Positions 9,951 through 21,062 of a DNA stretch of 64,000 bases are shown in pieces. Every line of letters begins with the position of its first letter. The stretch's first letter is position 1. The position numbers and the translations under genes are program-made. This DNA is from Phialophora verrucosa (taxonomy: Eukaryota; Ascomycota; Eurotiomycetes; Chaetothyriales; Herpotrichiellaceae): positions 372,001 to 436,000 of the forward strand of contig MSED01000010.1 of the NCBI GenBank assembly GCA_002099365.1, read 5' to 3'. A model generated the notes under the pieces. That model saw only the letters and a program-made list of their open reading frames with translations, was not told where the DNA came from and did not search any database.

Positions 9951-11687
9951 TCACAAGGTATACCTGAACCCCTCTCTGCCCTCGATGACAATCTCCCCAC
10001 GATCAGCCTTGCGATTCGCCCGCGTGAAAACAAAAAAGTTCTTGCAGACAATCACCACGGTCAAAGCCTGCACAGCAATGACAGTATTGAGGCCAGGTCG
10101 ATATCCCGGGGCGTCTTTCTGCTGGAAGGCGTTGCTGGCAATAATGCCGCCGATGCCACCGCCTGCAATCATCACAGCCGCACCGATGGCACGTTTAGCC
10201 TGGCCGATGATGTTGTTGTGCTGGTAGCTGAAGATGCAGGGGATGCTGGCGTTGTACGGTGCCAGGCCTAGGAACACGCCGGCGTAGCGAACGGCGCTGG
10301 TTTTGGCATAACCCATCCTAGCGAAGGTATTAGTGACGCTTGGTAAGCTCACAGGGGACTTCAACCATACATGACAACCCCAGTGATCGTCACTAAGGCA
10401 TTTCCGACTATTATTGGACCACGAATCATGAAGCGGTCGCCAAAGTATGCCACGGTAAACATCCACTAATATAGAAAGGTCAGTACAATGGTAACCGAAA
10501 TGTAGGAACAAGGCAAACTAACGATAGCGGCAAGGACGTATGGCGGGAATATGAGGATATAGGTCTTGTAGATCGAGAACCCCATTTCACCATGAAGGAT
10601 AAGAGGGAGGAAGTATGCGAAAGAGTACGCCACAGTGTTCTAAAATGGATGTGTTAGCCAGACTTCCCGCTGTGTTCGCAGCAGGGAAAAACATCTCACA
10701 TTACAGAGAAGAAGGAGACAGTACTCCCAGATTTTCCAGTCTTTTAAATGTCCCAGAACGGATATAAAGGTGAATTTCTCGGGAGTAGCGTCTCCTCGGT
10801 CGCGCTCAATTCGGTCGAGGATGACGGTGGCCTCTGATGGAGTGAGGAAAGACCTGAAACCCAGCTTCCTCGGGCGCGCCGCTTGGTCTGGGAAATCCAA
10901 GAGGAAGACCAGCACAACAGCAGCGATCACGCACGTAGCAAGTCCCTCTGTGAGAAAAAAGGTCAGTAGATTGTAGTGCATGCGAGGACAAGAAAGTCTA
11001 GAACAAACCAAATATGAAAATCCAAGACCATCCTCCAAGGCCGCCGAGTCCGTCAGCCTTGGACAAGCCGTAGGCGATTAAATTCGACAATCCCGATATC
11101 AGCATGCCAAAGCCGTAAAAGCTGCTGAATCGCACCTGGACCTCGTGGCGGATGTACCAGCAACTCAACAGGTAAATAATGCCGGGAAAAAGACCACCCT
11201 CAAGTGCACCAAAGATAATCCGACAGACCAAAAGTTCTCCCCAGGTTTTACAAAAGCCCATACAAATAGTGAGAACGCCCCATAAGAAACCGATTGTGCC
11301 GAGAAACGTGGCAGCGCCGGTTTTTCTCATGACAAAGTTGGCAGGGAAGTCAAAGAGGATATAGCCGATGAAGAAGACCATAGTGATGATGGAGTAGCGA
11401 TTTCCGATCGAGATGTCTAGGGCTTCGTCCATACCGGCAAGTCGGGCGTTGGGGAGGTTAAGGCGGTCGATGAGAGAGACGGCGTAGAGGGCGCCGCATA
11501 AAGGTAGAAGTCGGCGGTCGACTTTGCGTCGGATCTTCTTCTCCTCACGAAGAGAATTGTCGACGCCGGCATTTTCGAGCTCAATTGCTCTGCCGTCTTT
11601 GTTGGCATCCACGCTGTCGACAGAGTTTGCCAGGTCTCCCTGCTCCGAGGACATGGTCTTTTCAGGGTGACCAGTAGTTGTAATCAT
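9951..11687 (-). CDS. MFS permease, Dal5/Tna1-like anion:cation symporter family
   Basis: Five exons on the minus strand: 11687-11009, 10947-10700, 10639-10523, 10465-10371, 10317-9951 (501 residues). Phases agree throughout. Junctions restore the family motif FEGLATC across intron 1 (donor GTTTGT) and MMGYAK across intron 4 (donor GTATGG). The N-terminal motif KVDRRLLPL, then LIDRLNLPNA, marks the Dal5 family of fungal plasma-membrane permeases for allantoate, nicotinate, biotin precursors and other organic anions. About 12 membrane segments are expected; helix pairs such as NRYSIITMVFFIGYILFDFP are clear. The start may instead be the ATG at 11654, which removes 11 residues. It faces the fusion enzyme gene across a shared 781-bp promoter region, so it may import that enzyme's substrate precursor (inference). 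Confidence 0.9.
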
Positions 11688-12468
11688 CTTGGAACGTCCA
11701 GGAAGGATTAGTAGCCCTAAAGGAAGTGACGTTCGAAATTCCAAGTGCTCCCTCCAGAAGACACTCGACGAGCTCAGAGAACAGAATCCGTCGCTGGTGT
11801 GAAGATTTGAACAGATATATCACACTCATGACCCGCAAGTTGCTTTCCCGACAGGCGGCGCCACACAATCACCCCATGGGACAATCTAACCCACTTTCGA
11901 AGCATGAGCAGTTCTAGGCCCAGCTGCGGGATGATGTCTTCCCAAGAGAAGATGTCCGATTTGTCCTTGCAACGGGATTGCTTCATGCACTGGAAGGAGA
12001 AGAGGTAGAGTGGGTGTACTGCCCAGTCTTGCCTCTGACCAGGAGCAGTAGCTTTGGAGCACGGCACCCTATACCTAAGGCAGTGATTTCTCCTCGGTAT
12101 TTGCTCCCCTCGGTAACGTTCAGTAGTGCAAATACGAAGAAACCTTGGAAGCTACTCGGGTACGAGGTACCCACATCGCAATCCCCAGACAACACACGGT
12201 GGAAAGATGGAGTTGTAGAGAGAAGCTCGCTCTCTAGTGTCTCTGCCTTCTCGACAGTCGCCGTGACTATCTGTTGAACGGTCCGGTTGCTCGTGATTTC
12301 TCCCCGCTCCGCAGCAAGGTGCCAACTCCCGACCGAGGGGGGGTCATAGGCAAGCCCATCACACAGTTTGAACTTGGTACTTCTTCCAAAAGAAAACCAA
12401 CAGTCGTTCCTTCATTCTTTGAGATCTATCCCTAGACTTTTCCAGAAAGATTCAAAGCCACATTCATC
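11688..12468. promoter_or_regulatory. Shared divergent promoter region of permease and fusion enzyme
   Basis: This 781-bp gap separates two divergent starts (11687 minus, 12469 plus) and must hold both promoters. No coding frame is supported. A CGG-T-CCG inverted triplet sits at 12279-12285, a shape Zn2Cys6 proteins can bind, but this heptamer is common by chance and also occurs inside coding regions here. Confidence 0.5.
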
Positions 12469-13803
12469 ATGACTCTAGACACACAAGTAACCAACGCACA
12501 GCGTCCACCAAACGGCGAGACAGCACCAAAGCCTGCCTGCAGCGACAAAATGCCTCTGATCAACGGCCACGCCAAAATACCCTCATACGTACGCCCCGTG
12601 GAACAAGTAGGCTACCATGAAGCTTTCCGCTTTGGCGGCGACCACCTCAAGAACAACGTCGCACGGGTGGTCGAACAGAACCCGGGCCTCGGACGCGCCA
12701 TACTCGACGGATTCGCCACAAACCTGGGCAACACGGTCGTCAGCTACCGCGAATGGGCATTGCTGTCTATCGCTACGCTGACAGCAATGGGCGACACGAG
12801 CGACCAGTTGAACGTGTATGTCGAGGGTGCCTTTCGCCACGGGGCGACGCGCGAGGAGGTGCTGGATGTATTTAAACATGCCAACGCATTCGTTGGTGCT
12901 CCTCGCTCCGTGAACGCCACCCGAAGCACTTGGGATCTTTTATCTAGCTTATGGCCCGAAAGTCCGCAGGACGGGTATAAGGAGCACATAGTCCGGATGG
13001 GAGACCACGACACGCTCGTCCGCGATAGCCACGGTGCCGGTGTGCCCATCGTGCTGATCCACGCTCTCAGCATGGACGGCCGCATGTGGCGAGACGTGTT
13101 TTCCCAGATTGCAGCTACGGGAGTGCGCGTCATTGCGTACGATCTCCGCGGCCACGGGTATGCTCGCGGCGCTCCTTTGACACGCGATCTGGAACATCTG
13201 TGTTTCGATCTCGAGCTCCTGCTCGATACATTGAGAATCGAGAAGGCGGATATCTGTGGCGCGTCATACGGAGGAGCCGTGGCGCAGTATTTTGCGCTGG
13301 ACTACCCCAACCGAACCCGCTCTCTCAGTGTCCTAGCAACGGCCGGTAAGGCTCCACCTGTCCTGGCAACCCGAGCGGATCGAGCAGAGCAGGACGGCAT
13401 GGACTCTCTGGTAGCAGAGTCCATCATCCGGTGGTTTTTGCCAGAAACCATCGCCGAAAACACGTGGTGTGTGCGCTACGCGCGAGGCTGCGTCCGACGC
13501 GCCAGAGTCGAGGACTGGGCGGCAGCATGGAGGGCCATGGCCCGGCTCGACTGCCTCGAGAGGCTACCGGACCTGAAAGTCCCCGTTCTCGTGCTTTCGG
13601 GCAGGCAAGATGCGTCTTCTACGACAGCTATGATGGAGGCGATCGCGGATGCTTGTAAGAACACGGACACGCAGTTCGAGGAGGTCGATCCGGGCACACA
13701 TATGATGGTCATGGAGATGCCGAAGCCCGTGGCGGAGAAGCTCATAGCTTTCCGTGAGAAGGTCGATGGAAGCGAGAATGTAACCGACAACCTAGTTACA
13801 TAG
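12469..13803 (+). CDS. Carboxymuconolactone decarboxylase-like / alpha-beta hydrolase (enol-lactonase type) fusion
   Basis: Single exon, 444 residues, ATG at 12469. Residues about 45-155 form a CMD/AhpD-like domain (REWALLSIATLTAMGD, then RHGATREEVLDVFKHANAF, then GAPRSVNA). Residues about 175-435 form an alpha/beta hydrolase close to 3-oxoadipate enol-lactonase (PcaD): oxyanion strand IVLIHALSMDG, YDLRGHG, nucleophile elbow GAS266YGG, Asp381 in SGRQD, His411 in PGTH. In bacterial PcaL these two activities are fused too, but with the hydrolase first; here the order is reversed. Position Tyr117 sits where many PcaC proteins have His, so decarboxylase activity is uncertain. It is divergent from the permease and close to two Zn2Cys6 regulators. 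The likely role is hydrolysis of a cyclic lactone in an aromatic or alicyclic catabolic route; the exact substrate is unknown. Confidence 0.9.
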   Translation: MTLDTQVTNAQRPPNGETAPKPACSDKMPLINGHAKIPSYVRPVEQVGYHEAFRFGGDHLKNNVARVVEQNPGLGRAILDGFATNLGNTVVSYREWALLSIATLTAMGDTSDQLNVYVEGAFRHGATREEVLDVFKHANAFVGAPRSVNATRSTWDLLSSLWPESPQDGYKEHIVRMGDHDTLVRDSHGAGVPIVLIHALSMDGRMWRDVFSQIAATGVRVIAYDLRGHGYARGAPLTRDLEHLCFDLELLLDTLRIEKADICGASYGGAVAQYFALDYPNRTRSLSVLATAGKAPPVLATRADRAEQDGMDSLVAESIIRWFLPETIAENTWCVRYARGCVRRARVEDWAAAWRAMARLDCLERLPDLKVPVLVLSGRQDASSTTAMMEAIADACKNTDTQFEEVDPGTHMMVMEMPKPVAEKLIAFREKVDGSENVTDNLVT

Positions 13804-14622
13804 TTGTGCTATAGACCGACCATTTCCACGCATTGTCAATTGCGATACCGTCCACGACGAGCCTGCCATTCAAGACTCATTCCCCGCAAAACTGACTGTC
13901 AAGGAAATCCTCCTGGAGCCCGCCACCTCGTGATTTCATCGTTCATGCAACTCAGCTGGCCGAATGCATGCTTTGTAGAATCCTCCACGGTTCACGGCGC
14001 GGTACAAGCGGGCCATTGAGATCGATGTTCATTTCTTGCTATTCACCCACGCGTGCAATACGCGCTCATTCGGAAAGAAAGAGCCGGATCGGGAGTGGCA
14101 GGTGGCAGTTTGCAAGTGGCAAACTGGCCGGCATTTTTTCCATATTGGTGACTTCCTCGGGTATTTGATGTCCCATAGGATCCAATCATGAGGGCTGAGT
14201 CCCTTATTCCTGCAGGGCCAAGGACGATAACGAGTCGTAGGGACGCAGTGCCGTTTACTCCGTTCCAAGTCCCACTCGCCCCAGTGGAGGTGCAATGAAA
14301 GTCTCTCAGATTTCGTAGAGTGGCTCGGGGCCCCAAGAGGTTTCGTAAGTCTCAATGGAAACCAAGGTTTCCCGACCGGCTTGGCCTCAAGTCACACTGC
14401 CCCGCTCGAATTGACTTTGATCGTGCTTAGATGTCCCCGGATAGGTTTGCATTCCTCGGGAATGGCTAAAACAAAACGGAACTCGACGAGCATGGAAGCG
14501 CAGTCTAGTATTTCGTTGTCTTGAGGAAAGAGCTTGCATTAGATTGCCAATGAGAAAGCCCTGAATTCGCAAGAGTGTGATGAATCAACATGAGCCCAGA
14601 AGTCGCAAACGCAAAGTTGGGA
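13804..14622. other. Intergenic between convergent genes
   Basis: About 820 bases between the ends of the fusion enzyme (plus) and the CTF1-like regulator (minus). Short overlapping frames lack motifs. Nothing recognised. Confidence 0.4.
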
Positions 14623-17137
14623 TCATGAAGCATCCATGGTGAAGGATATGTCGAACATATTCTGAAATTCCTCGAGGCTCCAAGGATTAACAACAGCAGG
14701 ATCCGCGCTCTCGTTGTTACTATGATCAGCGTTAGTCCAGGAGATTCAGGATGATTTGGCAGCGTATACCCACCACGGTTCATTTGATGTTTGTTCGAGG
14801 AATAAATTAGACCAGTCCAGATGATTAAATGCGTCGAGGTTCAGCTGGCCCTGGCCTGTATCGGAGCCTCCTCCGAAATTGTTCTGTGCTCCCGCATCTA
14901 CATTCCCTTCTCCAACGGTGCCGTTTCCCGTGGTTTGATTTTCTGCATTCTTCAGAATATTTTGTGCAGTCTCAAAGAGCTTGAAGGTAAAATCTGCTCC
15001 CCAATAGGTGTTGCGCAATTCTGATACGATCATCATACATTCGCCAAGCTTCGATCTTGCGAAATTTCGGGCAAGCGGCCGACTTGATCTGCAATCGAGT
15101 AAGTGTATCTGCATAGCTGGAACCAAGGCCGTCAGACTGGCAAGTTAGCAACAGGAAAGCTCGTTCCAGAGGGGCTCAGCTAAATATCTTACTTCATTGG
15201 TCGCAAGTAGTGTACCATATCTAAGTTGATCAGCTTCTCGACGAGGCGGTTGGTTCTAGCAGCTGCGGCGCGTGCTTTCTCGAGAGCCTCGACCTCCCTT
15301 GGGTCCTGTGAAACGCCAGGAGGATTCTGAAAGTTGATTGCAGGCCGATAGAGAACAATGGTTGCGGCCCTGTAAGATTTGCATCAGTACAACTTAGACA
15401 TATCTGGAGAGGGTGGTTCCCACGAACTCTAAAAGCATGTCAAATTGAAGCCTGTTCAAGGTGACAGAGTCAGAGTTGCGGTCAGACAGCCAATTTCGCG
15501 GTAGTCGACAATCTTCCAGTTCAGCTTCATGAGCCCGAAGATGATCACTGCCTGCATTGGAGCATGAGAGTCCGTAATCGGCCCGTATAATTCTGCCTAG
15601 GATGTGGCTCAATTTGATAAGCTTGACCCAGATGATTGCATGTTCGTCCATGGAGCCGGGTAGATATCGGTTGGCGACTTCAATGTCGAGCTGCCCAAGC
15701 TCTGCGGTTATGTCCTCCACTTCAGGCATCTGAATATCACAGTCATCGAGGTTTATTCGCATGGGACGTCCCAGACCCACGGACAACCAGCGATCTCGCA
15801 GGAAGCAAGACCACCAAATTCTCCGAAACAATCGTTGTCGAAGCTTTGTGGCCGGACTTGCCAATGTCAATGGTGGTTGCCGATGAAGACCCATGACTTG
15901 ACACAATCCAATGGCAATTCCTAGCCAGTGCCAGGGTCCGTTCCTGTCTTCAGCGTCGCAATACCAAAACCCCAAGAGCGTCACAGCCTGGACAACGCAG
16001 ACTTTGTCATCCTCGTAATCACTGTCATACAAGGCCTATAGGCCGTAGTGAGCAGGAATCGAATATTTTCGGCTTTTTGGACGCACCTTAACCCTGGTAT
16101 ACATGGCGCGCTTCAACGCTTTCCGGGAGGGATAGCCGGCTGATAGGAGAGTCTCAGGAGAGGCAAACTGGAAAAATTGTCAAATGTCATCGAGTGGATA
16201 GAAGCCTCCGAATCAGTGAACCTTACATTCGCAGCAGCAAGGAAGACACTCCATAACAAGAGCAAATTCATGCTCGAGGGGCCTTTCAAAGTATATTGCG
16301 ACAGAAAGTGGGATGCATCAATAATAGGTAGGAGCGGTTGGACGTGCTCAAAGTAAGCACGAATGAGGGAATCGCAGACATCGATTCTGGGCAGGTCGAA
16401 TGCCCCTTTGCTCTGAAGATAGACCCAGTCGTGTGTTTCCCATACTTTCTCAGACTCGGGGGCGCGTATCTGGAACCACGAGGCGCTGCTCAAATTGGAC
16501 CGTTTGCCCGAGCATATCTCCATCACAGAGTGAACGAGACCCTGCCGGTCGCCTGGGACTTTCAGAAGGTAGTTCCACAGCCACAGGTTTAACTAGACTC
16601 ACCTGAGTAGAAGGGCCGTTTGGTGTTGAAGGGGCTATTCGCCTCGACCGCCTCGGCAAAGGCAGCCGGGTTCTGCCCTTCGTCGAGTGTGTTCTCACTC
16701 ACGTTGCTTTGCGGAAGATCAAGTTTGTCTGGATTTCGCAAATTGTCAGGCACAGGATCGGAGACCCAGTCATTGTGTGCAGGTTCCCCAGGCTGTGTCT
16801 GAGTCGCCGCGTCGGGAGGTATCATCATCATATCATCAGTCTCTTGTTGACTTCTGGTGGTTGATGCCAGCCTCCGTCGTGTTTCTCGTATGACTTGATG
16901 CCTAGATTTCTGGCTTTCAGCGATGATCAGAAACTCGGGACGAGTGGAGAGGGCGCACGTATGCCTCTTTCGTGGAAATACCTCGCACTGTGTTCCATCG
17001 AGACGACAATTCGTGCAGGGACGGCCGGTCGTGGTCACACTGCAGCGTACTTTTCTCGTCTGGCATCTTTGACATGCAACAGCAGACCGTCGTTTGCCTC
17101 CTCCCTGGACAAATACCAGCCTACCATCGTCTGTCAT
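14623..17137 (-). CDS. Zn2Cys6 transcription factor, cutinase-factor (CTF1)-like, with fungal-specific TF domain
   Basis: Seven exons on the minus strand: 17137-16603, 16552-16227, 16167-16087, 16035-15428, 15369-15193, 15136-14774, 14719-14623 (728 residues). All phases agree, and each junction restores family motifs, for example AAANFASPETLL and EAATIVLYRPA. The zinc cluster uses C22, C25, C32, C41, C44 and C51 with a basic RTRKVR-type segment (CQTRKVRC). The middle domain (about 210-480) has the fungal_trans motif RRIWWSCFLRDRWLSVGLGRP. The acidic tail (NPWSLEEFQNMFDIS) looks like an activation segment. CTF1-beta-type factors control fatty-ester and carbon-source genes. It probably regulates the adjacent catabolic genes, which is inference from position. 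The donors of introns 4 (GTTCGT) and 6 (GTGGGT) are the least certain. Confidence 0.9.
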
Positions 17138-18047
17138 AATTGCAGGGGTGGTTTGGGTAAGTTACAAAGGCAGGTGAAAACTGCAGTGCGAGGTTGAATG
17201 AAGGACGGACCGTTCAGGCGGCAAGCGCCTACGGAATGGTTTCTAGGCTCCTTTAACTGCTTGGGGAACTTGATTCTCCATGTACCTGGGCACCAAGGTT
17301 CAATCCCCCGCTTTTGCTGGGCAACCTTTAATCAAGCCGCCCCGCGGCGGGTGAGTTGTGGGTGTTCCTTCACCCGACTCGCCCATCAGGATGAGCACAG
17401 GGCCGCATTGACGGAACAGGGATTTCGGTACTCCATCGTCCTGGTCGACTACATATCTTCAAGACGCTCCACATAATGAAACTTGTACAGCTGGCCTATA
17501 TCCTAGCACGACACTGACGCAAAGGAAGCACGTACAACGCGTCCGGAAGGGGGAGTACTAACAGGGTCGCAGAGAGACAGAACAATGATTGGATGGGTGC
17601 CGCGGATCAAGTCCAGGCGGTGTCCTTAACAGGGTCTCTACAGGAAGACCAGGACCGAACCGCCAAAAGCGGCGGGAAATAGGATATCCCTACCACTTGC
17701 GTTGGGATGTCGACGATGTCATACTGACACCTGTTCGTCACCATCCTCAGAGCTCCTCTTCGCCGGATCGTCGATTGGCTTCGTTGAGGCAGACTCACTC
17801 TGCTCAACCGATGAATGACTATGAATGTTTATACGATCGCGCTTGCCGCCTGTGACTGCCTTTAACAGAGTCAATTCATCAGTTGTCTTTGTCGCAGTGC
17901 TTTGTCGAAGAATGCTTCCTCAAGGAACGATCTACAGGCTTCTTTCCCCCGTGATGTTCTTAACTACTATGTCTCCTTGGATTCTGCAGATTGTGTAGTA
18001 TAGCGCAAGCGCTCGGGACCTGCAGTCAAAGTCGATACTGTTCGACC
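17138..18047. promoter_or_regulatory. Divergent promoter region of two Zn2Cys6 genes
   Basis: The 910 bases between start codons at 17137 (minus) and 18048 (plus) hold no supported gene. Upstream sequence includes a GC-rich palindromic patch CCCCGCGGCGGG near 17340 and a CGGACCG at 17206-17212. Either could be a zinc-cluster site; neither is proven. Confidence 0.45.
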
Positions 18048-19857
18048 ATGGTGGGCGTGCCCCGCTCGAAAGGGTGCATCAGTTGTCGAGCTAGGCATAA
18101 AGGCGTAAGTTTGCTCGACGATGGATTCGGACCGTAGACTATTGTATACATGACTGCGTGCTAACTCGACGATAGTGCGATTCCCAAAAGCCGTCATGCG
18201 GCCAATGCATCCGGAGAGGTGTTCGATGCCCAGGTTATGCCAAAGATCTCAAGATGGTAATTGTCCAGCCCGGGAAGAACAACAACAGCCTGGTTGTGAC
18301 GAGGACTTCACTGGGCTCCTCAGCACCCACGATATACAGAGACCTCTCGACAGACCCGAGCTTGGTAGGACTTCTCCCATCACTTCTCAGTACGGCATTT
18401 CGCTCTCAAACATACGAGCGCTTCGTCACCGACTACGCACCCCATTCAACCGACACATGGGCAAGGCTGCCGACAGATCTCAGGATCGTCCCTTCAACCT
18501 CGTGGCTGCAAGATGCCATTGCCGTTGCTCCAACGGATTCTGTCCTCAACAATGGTCTTACCGCCATGGCGCTTGCTCAAGTTGGGCGGATGACAAGGCA
18601 GCCGGACCTGCTCTTGGGTAGCCGGAGACTTTACACCGAAGCACTGAGTGGTCTCAACAGGCGGTTGAGTGGCGGGAGCGAATCCTTTACCGACACGACG
18701 ATAGCTGCTGTTATGACTCTCAGCATATACGAGGTGCGTGTTGACTTCGCTATTGACGGCGGTTGGCGATGACGAACACAAGCCTTAGATGCAAGAAGGC
18801 TCCAGTGAGGGACGCTCGACGAGCTGGGCATCGCACGTGAGAGGCGCCTCAGCACTTATTCAACTGCGTGGAAGGGCCAATTTCTCCACGCGATTGAGTA
18901 ACAGAATCTTCCTCGGGGCGCAGATAGCCGAGGTAAGGCCCAAGTATCGAGAAATTGCCGCGTTGTCGCTGATGGGAGTAGTTGATTGCAGCGGTTGGAA
19001 GTCGGAAACGTGCAGTCAATGTTTCGCTGTGGTCGCGGACCCGTCAGGACTCACTGACGGATTCCAGCTTCGTTTCATCCATGCGCCTCTTCGAGATTTT
19101 GCACACTTTACCAGAGATCATGAGGGATTGTGAGAGCATATACTCTCCTTTGGACGCACACAAGCAGGCCGCAGGAACTGTCAGCAAGGCCCTGGCATCT
19201 GTGATGCAAAAATGTCAGAGCTTCGAGATATGCCTGACGGAGTGGTACAACGACCTCGAAGCACGATATCAAGCTAATTACGGAGGGATGCGACCTCTGC
19301 CCAACGCACCCCTGGCTTTTGACGTGACCGAAACCACCCTCGCATCAAAGCTCTACTGGTTCGAGCCATCCACACTCTACTCGAGCCTGCCGGGCAACAG
19401 TACAGCCCGCATCTTTCCATTTCTCATTTGCTTCCCGAACCCAGACATCGCATTTCAGATTGTGTTGCATTGGACAGGTCTTCTGCTCATGCACATCACA
19501 CTCCGCTTGGTCGATACTCGGCTCGGCCGGCCCAGCCCCCAGACACCAGCACCAAGTGTCACACGGTTCACATTCACGAACGACGCCCGCTCCCTAGCTC
19601 TGCTTATTGCCCAGTCTCTCGAGTATTTCGTACACCCAGACATGGGTCTACTCGGAACGAATCTTATTGGGTTTCCGTTGTCTGCAGCACGGAGGTACTT
19701 CCAACACGCAGGCACGAAGGAACAGTTGTGGTTTGATGTAATATTGCAGCGGATAGCAGAGATGAAGTCAGGACTCGGGGGATTTTTAGACGACATGGCA
19801 AAGCGCAATACGGTCAAGTTGGTCAGCCCGTCGCACCGCACGGTCTCGAGGACATGA
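18048..19857 (+). CDS. Zn2Cys6 transcription factor with DUF3468-like fungal TF domain
   Basis: Four exons: 18048-18104, 18176-18733, 18789-18932, 18982-19857 (544 residues); all introns are phase 0. The zinc cluster is at the very N-terminus: C10, C13, C20, C27, C30, C37. Intron 1 falls exactly before C20, which is common in this group. The linker between C13 and C20 (RARHKG) lacks the Lys usually found just before the third Cys. The rest fits the fungal TF domain of the short N-terminal-cluster class: YEM/SIYE helix followed by SHVRGASALIQLRG and IFLGAQIAE, then a long helical C-terminus. It shares a promoter region with the CTF1-like gene and is the last gene of the proposed catabolic cluster. 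Target genes are unknown. Confidence 0.87.
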
Positions 19858-20253
19858 TGGATTCTGTTCAAACATGGCTTGATGTGTTAAGCAGCACCGC
19901 ATATCCAGTCAGACCAATCAGATTATTCTTTCATAATGCATCTCGGAACGGGAGACTCACAAAAGCCACTGCCTTCTTTTTTTGGAATGTTTCGTCTTTC
20001 CCAATCGACCACGCAGGCTATCATAGATCAGACACTGGTATATCGTGTGAAGGGACTCTCCAGTCGCACTACGTGGCTTTGACTGCGAGACTGTATGCCG
20101 ATGCAACTGTAACACGCGGTCGACGATACAGATGACTCAACGGACCGTGGGTCCTTGACTCACGCTTCTCCACAAATTGGGACGGCTTTGCTTCCCGAAA
20201 CCGTCCTTCTGCTATCTTCTGTATCAGTCCATATCTTCAGATTCAACTAAGTG
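19858..20253. other. Intergenic, promoter side of the GNAT gene
   Basis: Nearly 400 bases between two plus-strand genes. No supported frame; the last 50 bases are pyrimidine-rich, as in a fungal core promoter. Confidence 0.4.
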
Positions 20254-21062
20254 ATGGCCACAACACCAGTCTCAGACTTCCATTTACCTGTACCACATCC
20301 GACATTGAAGATTGCACTCACACCGCCTCATGAGTCTGATAAGGACGCCGCGCTTGCTGGCCTCAACCACCCGAAAGTTTACTTCAACTTGAACGGCCCA
20401 CCGTATCCGTATACTGAAAACGATTGGGCCGAGTGGTATGGCCCTGTGGCCAGCGACTCGAGCGACAATCTGTCCGAGTTGAAAGCAATCCAAGAACAGA
20501 CGCCACCTGTGTCGGCGTCAGGGGGCTGGTCCAAGAAGCGGTGGCTCGGCCAAAGGGCGTGGACCTCCACGATCCAAAATGTCGTCGATGGGAGGTTCAT
20601 CGGCAACATTCGTGTGCAGAGGGAGACCTTCACGTACATTCTCGACGTCGAGGAGAGGCAGAGGAGGACGGACGAAAACGAGATACTAAAGCCTGGCGAC
20701 CCAAGAATAATCTGGGTGTTGGGGTGTGAGTTCTTCGTGGAGACATCTCATAGGCCGGAGTAGTTATGCGCTGACAAAGAACAGTTTGGCTTGTTCCAGA
20801 ATACCAGGGTCGCGGGATCATGCCGGCTGTCCTCAGAACCTTCATGGCTGAAATTGTCGTCCCGTACATGAATGCTCACACAGTGCATGGGGCCTATTTC
20901 GAGCACAACCTGGCCAGCAGAAGGGTGTTTGAGAAGAACGGATTCTCCTTTGAGACACTGGTACCAGATGCTATCCCTGTCAATCCGGCGAAAATCAATG
21001 GCGTGGAAGGCAAGAAAGTTGGGCTTGGACTGATGAAGTGGGAGCGCAAACTGGCGAAGTGA
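20254..21062 (+). CDS. GNAT-family N-acetyltransferase
   Basis: Two exons: 20254-20725 and 20785-21062 (249 residues). Splicing with donor GTGAGT and acceptor ACAG joins IIWVLG to FWLVPEYQGRGIMPAV, which restores the acetyl-CoA pyrophosphate loop (Q164-G-R-G167). The last small residue of the usual RxxGxG/A motif is Met here. N-terminal LPVPHPTLKIALTPPHESD resembles RimJ/RimL-like enzymes that use small amines or protein N-termini. C-terminal VHGAYFEHNLASRRVFEKNGF is motif B, with the Asn and Tyr/Phe positions of the GNAT fold. The substrate is not predictable. An insertion of about 25 residues (SASGGWSKKRW) lies between strands. The ATG at 20254 is preceded by GTG and an in-frame stop. Confidence 0.88.

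Noticed and set aside
12279..12285. CGGTCCG in the permease/fusion promoter, matching CGGACCG at 17206-17212
   Set aside because: The CGG-N-CCG heptamer appears elsewhere in the window, including inside coding regions (near 7998, 38284 and 61536). With six fixed bases it is expected about 16 times by chance in 64 kb.
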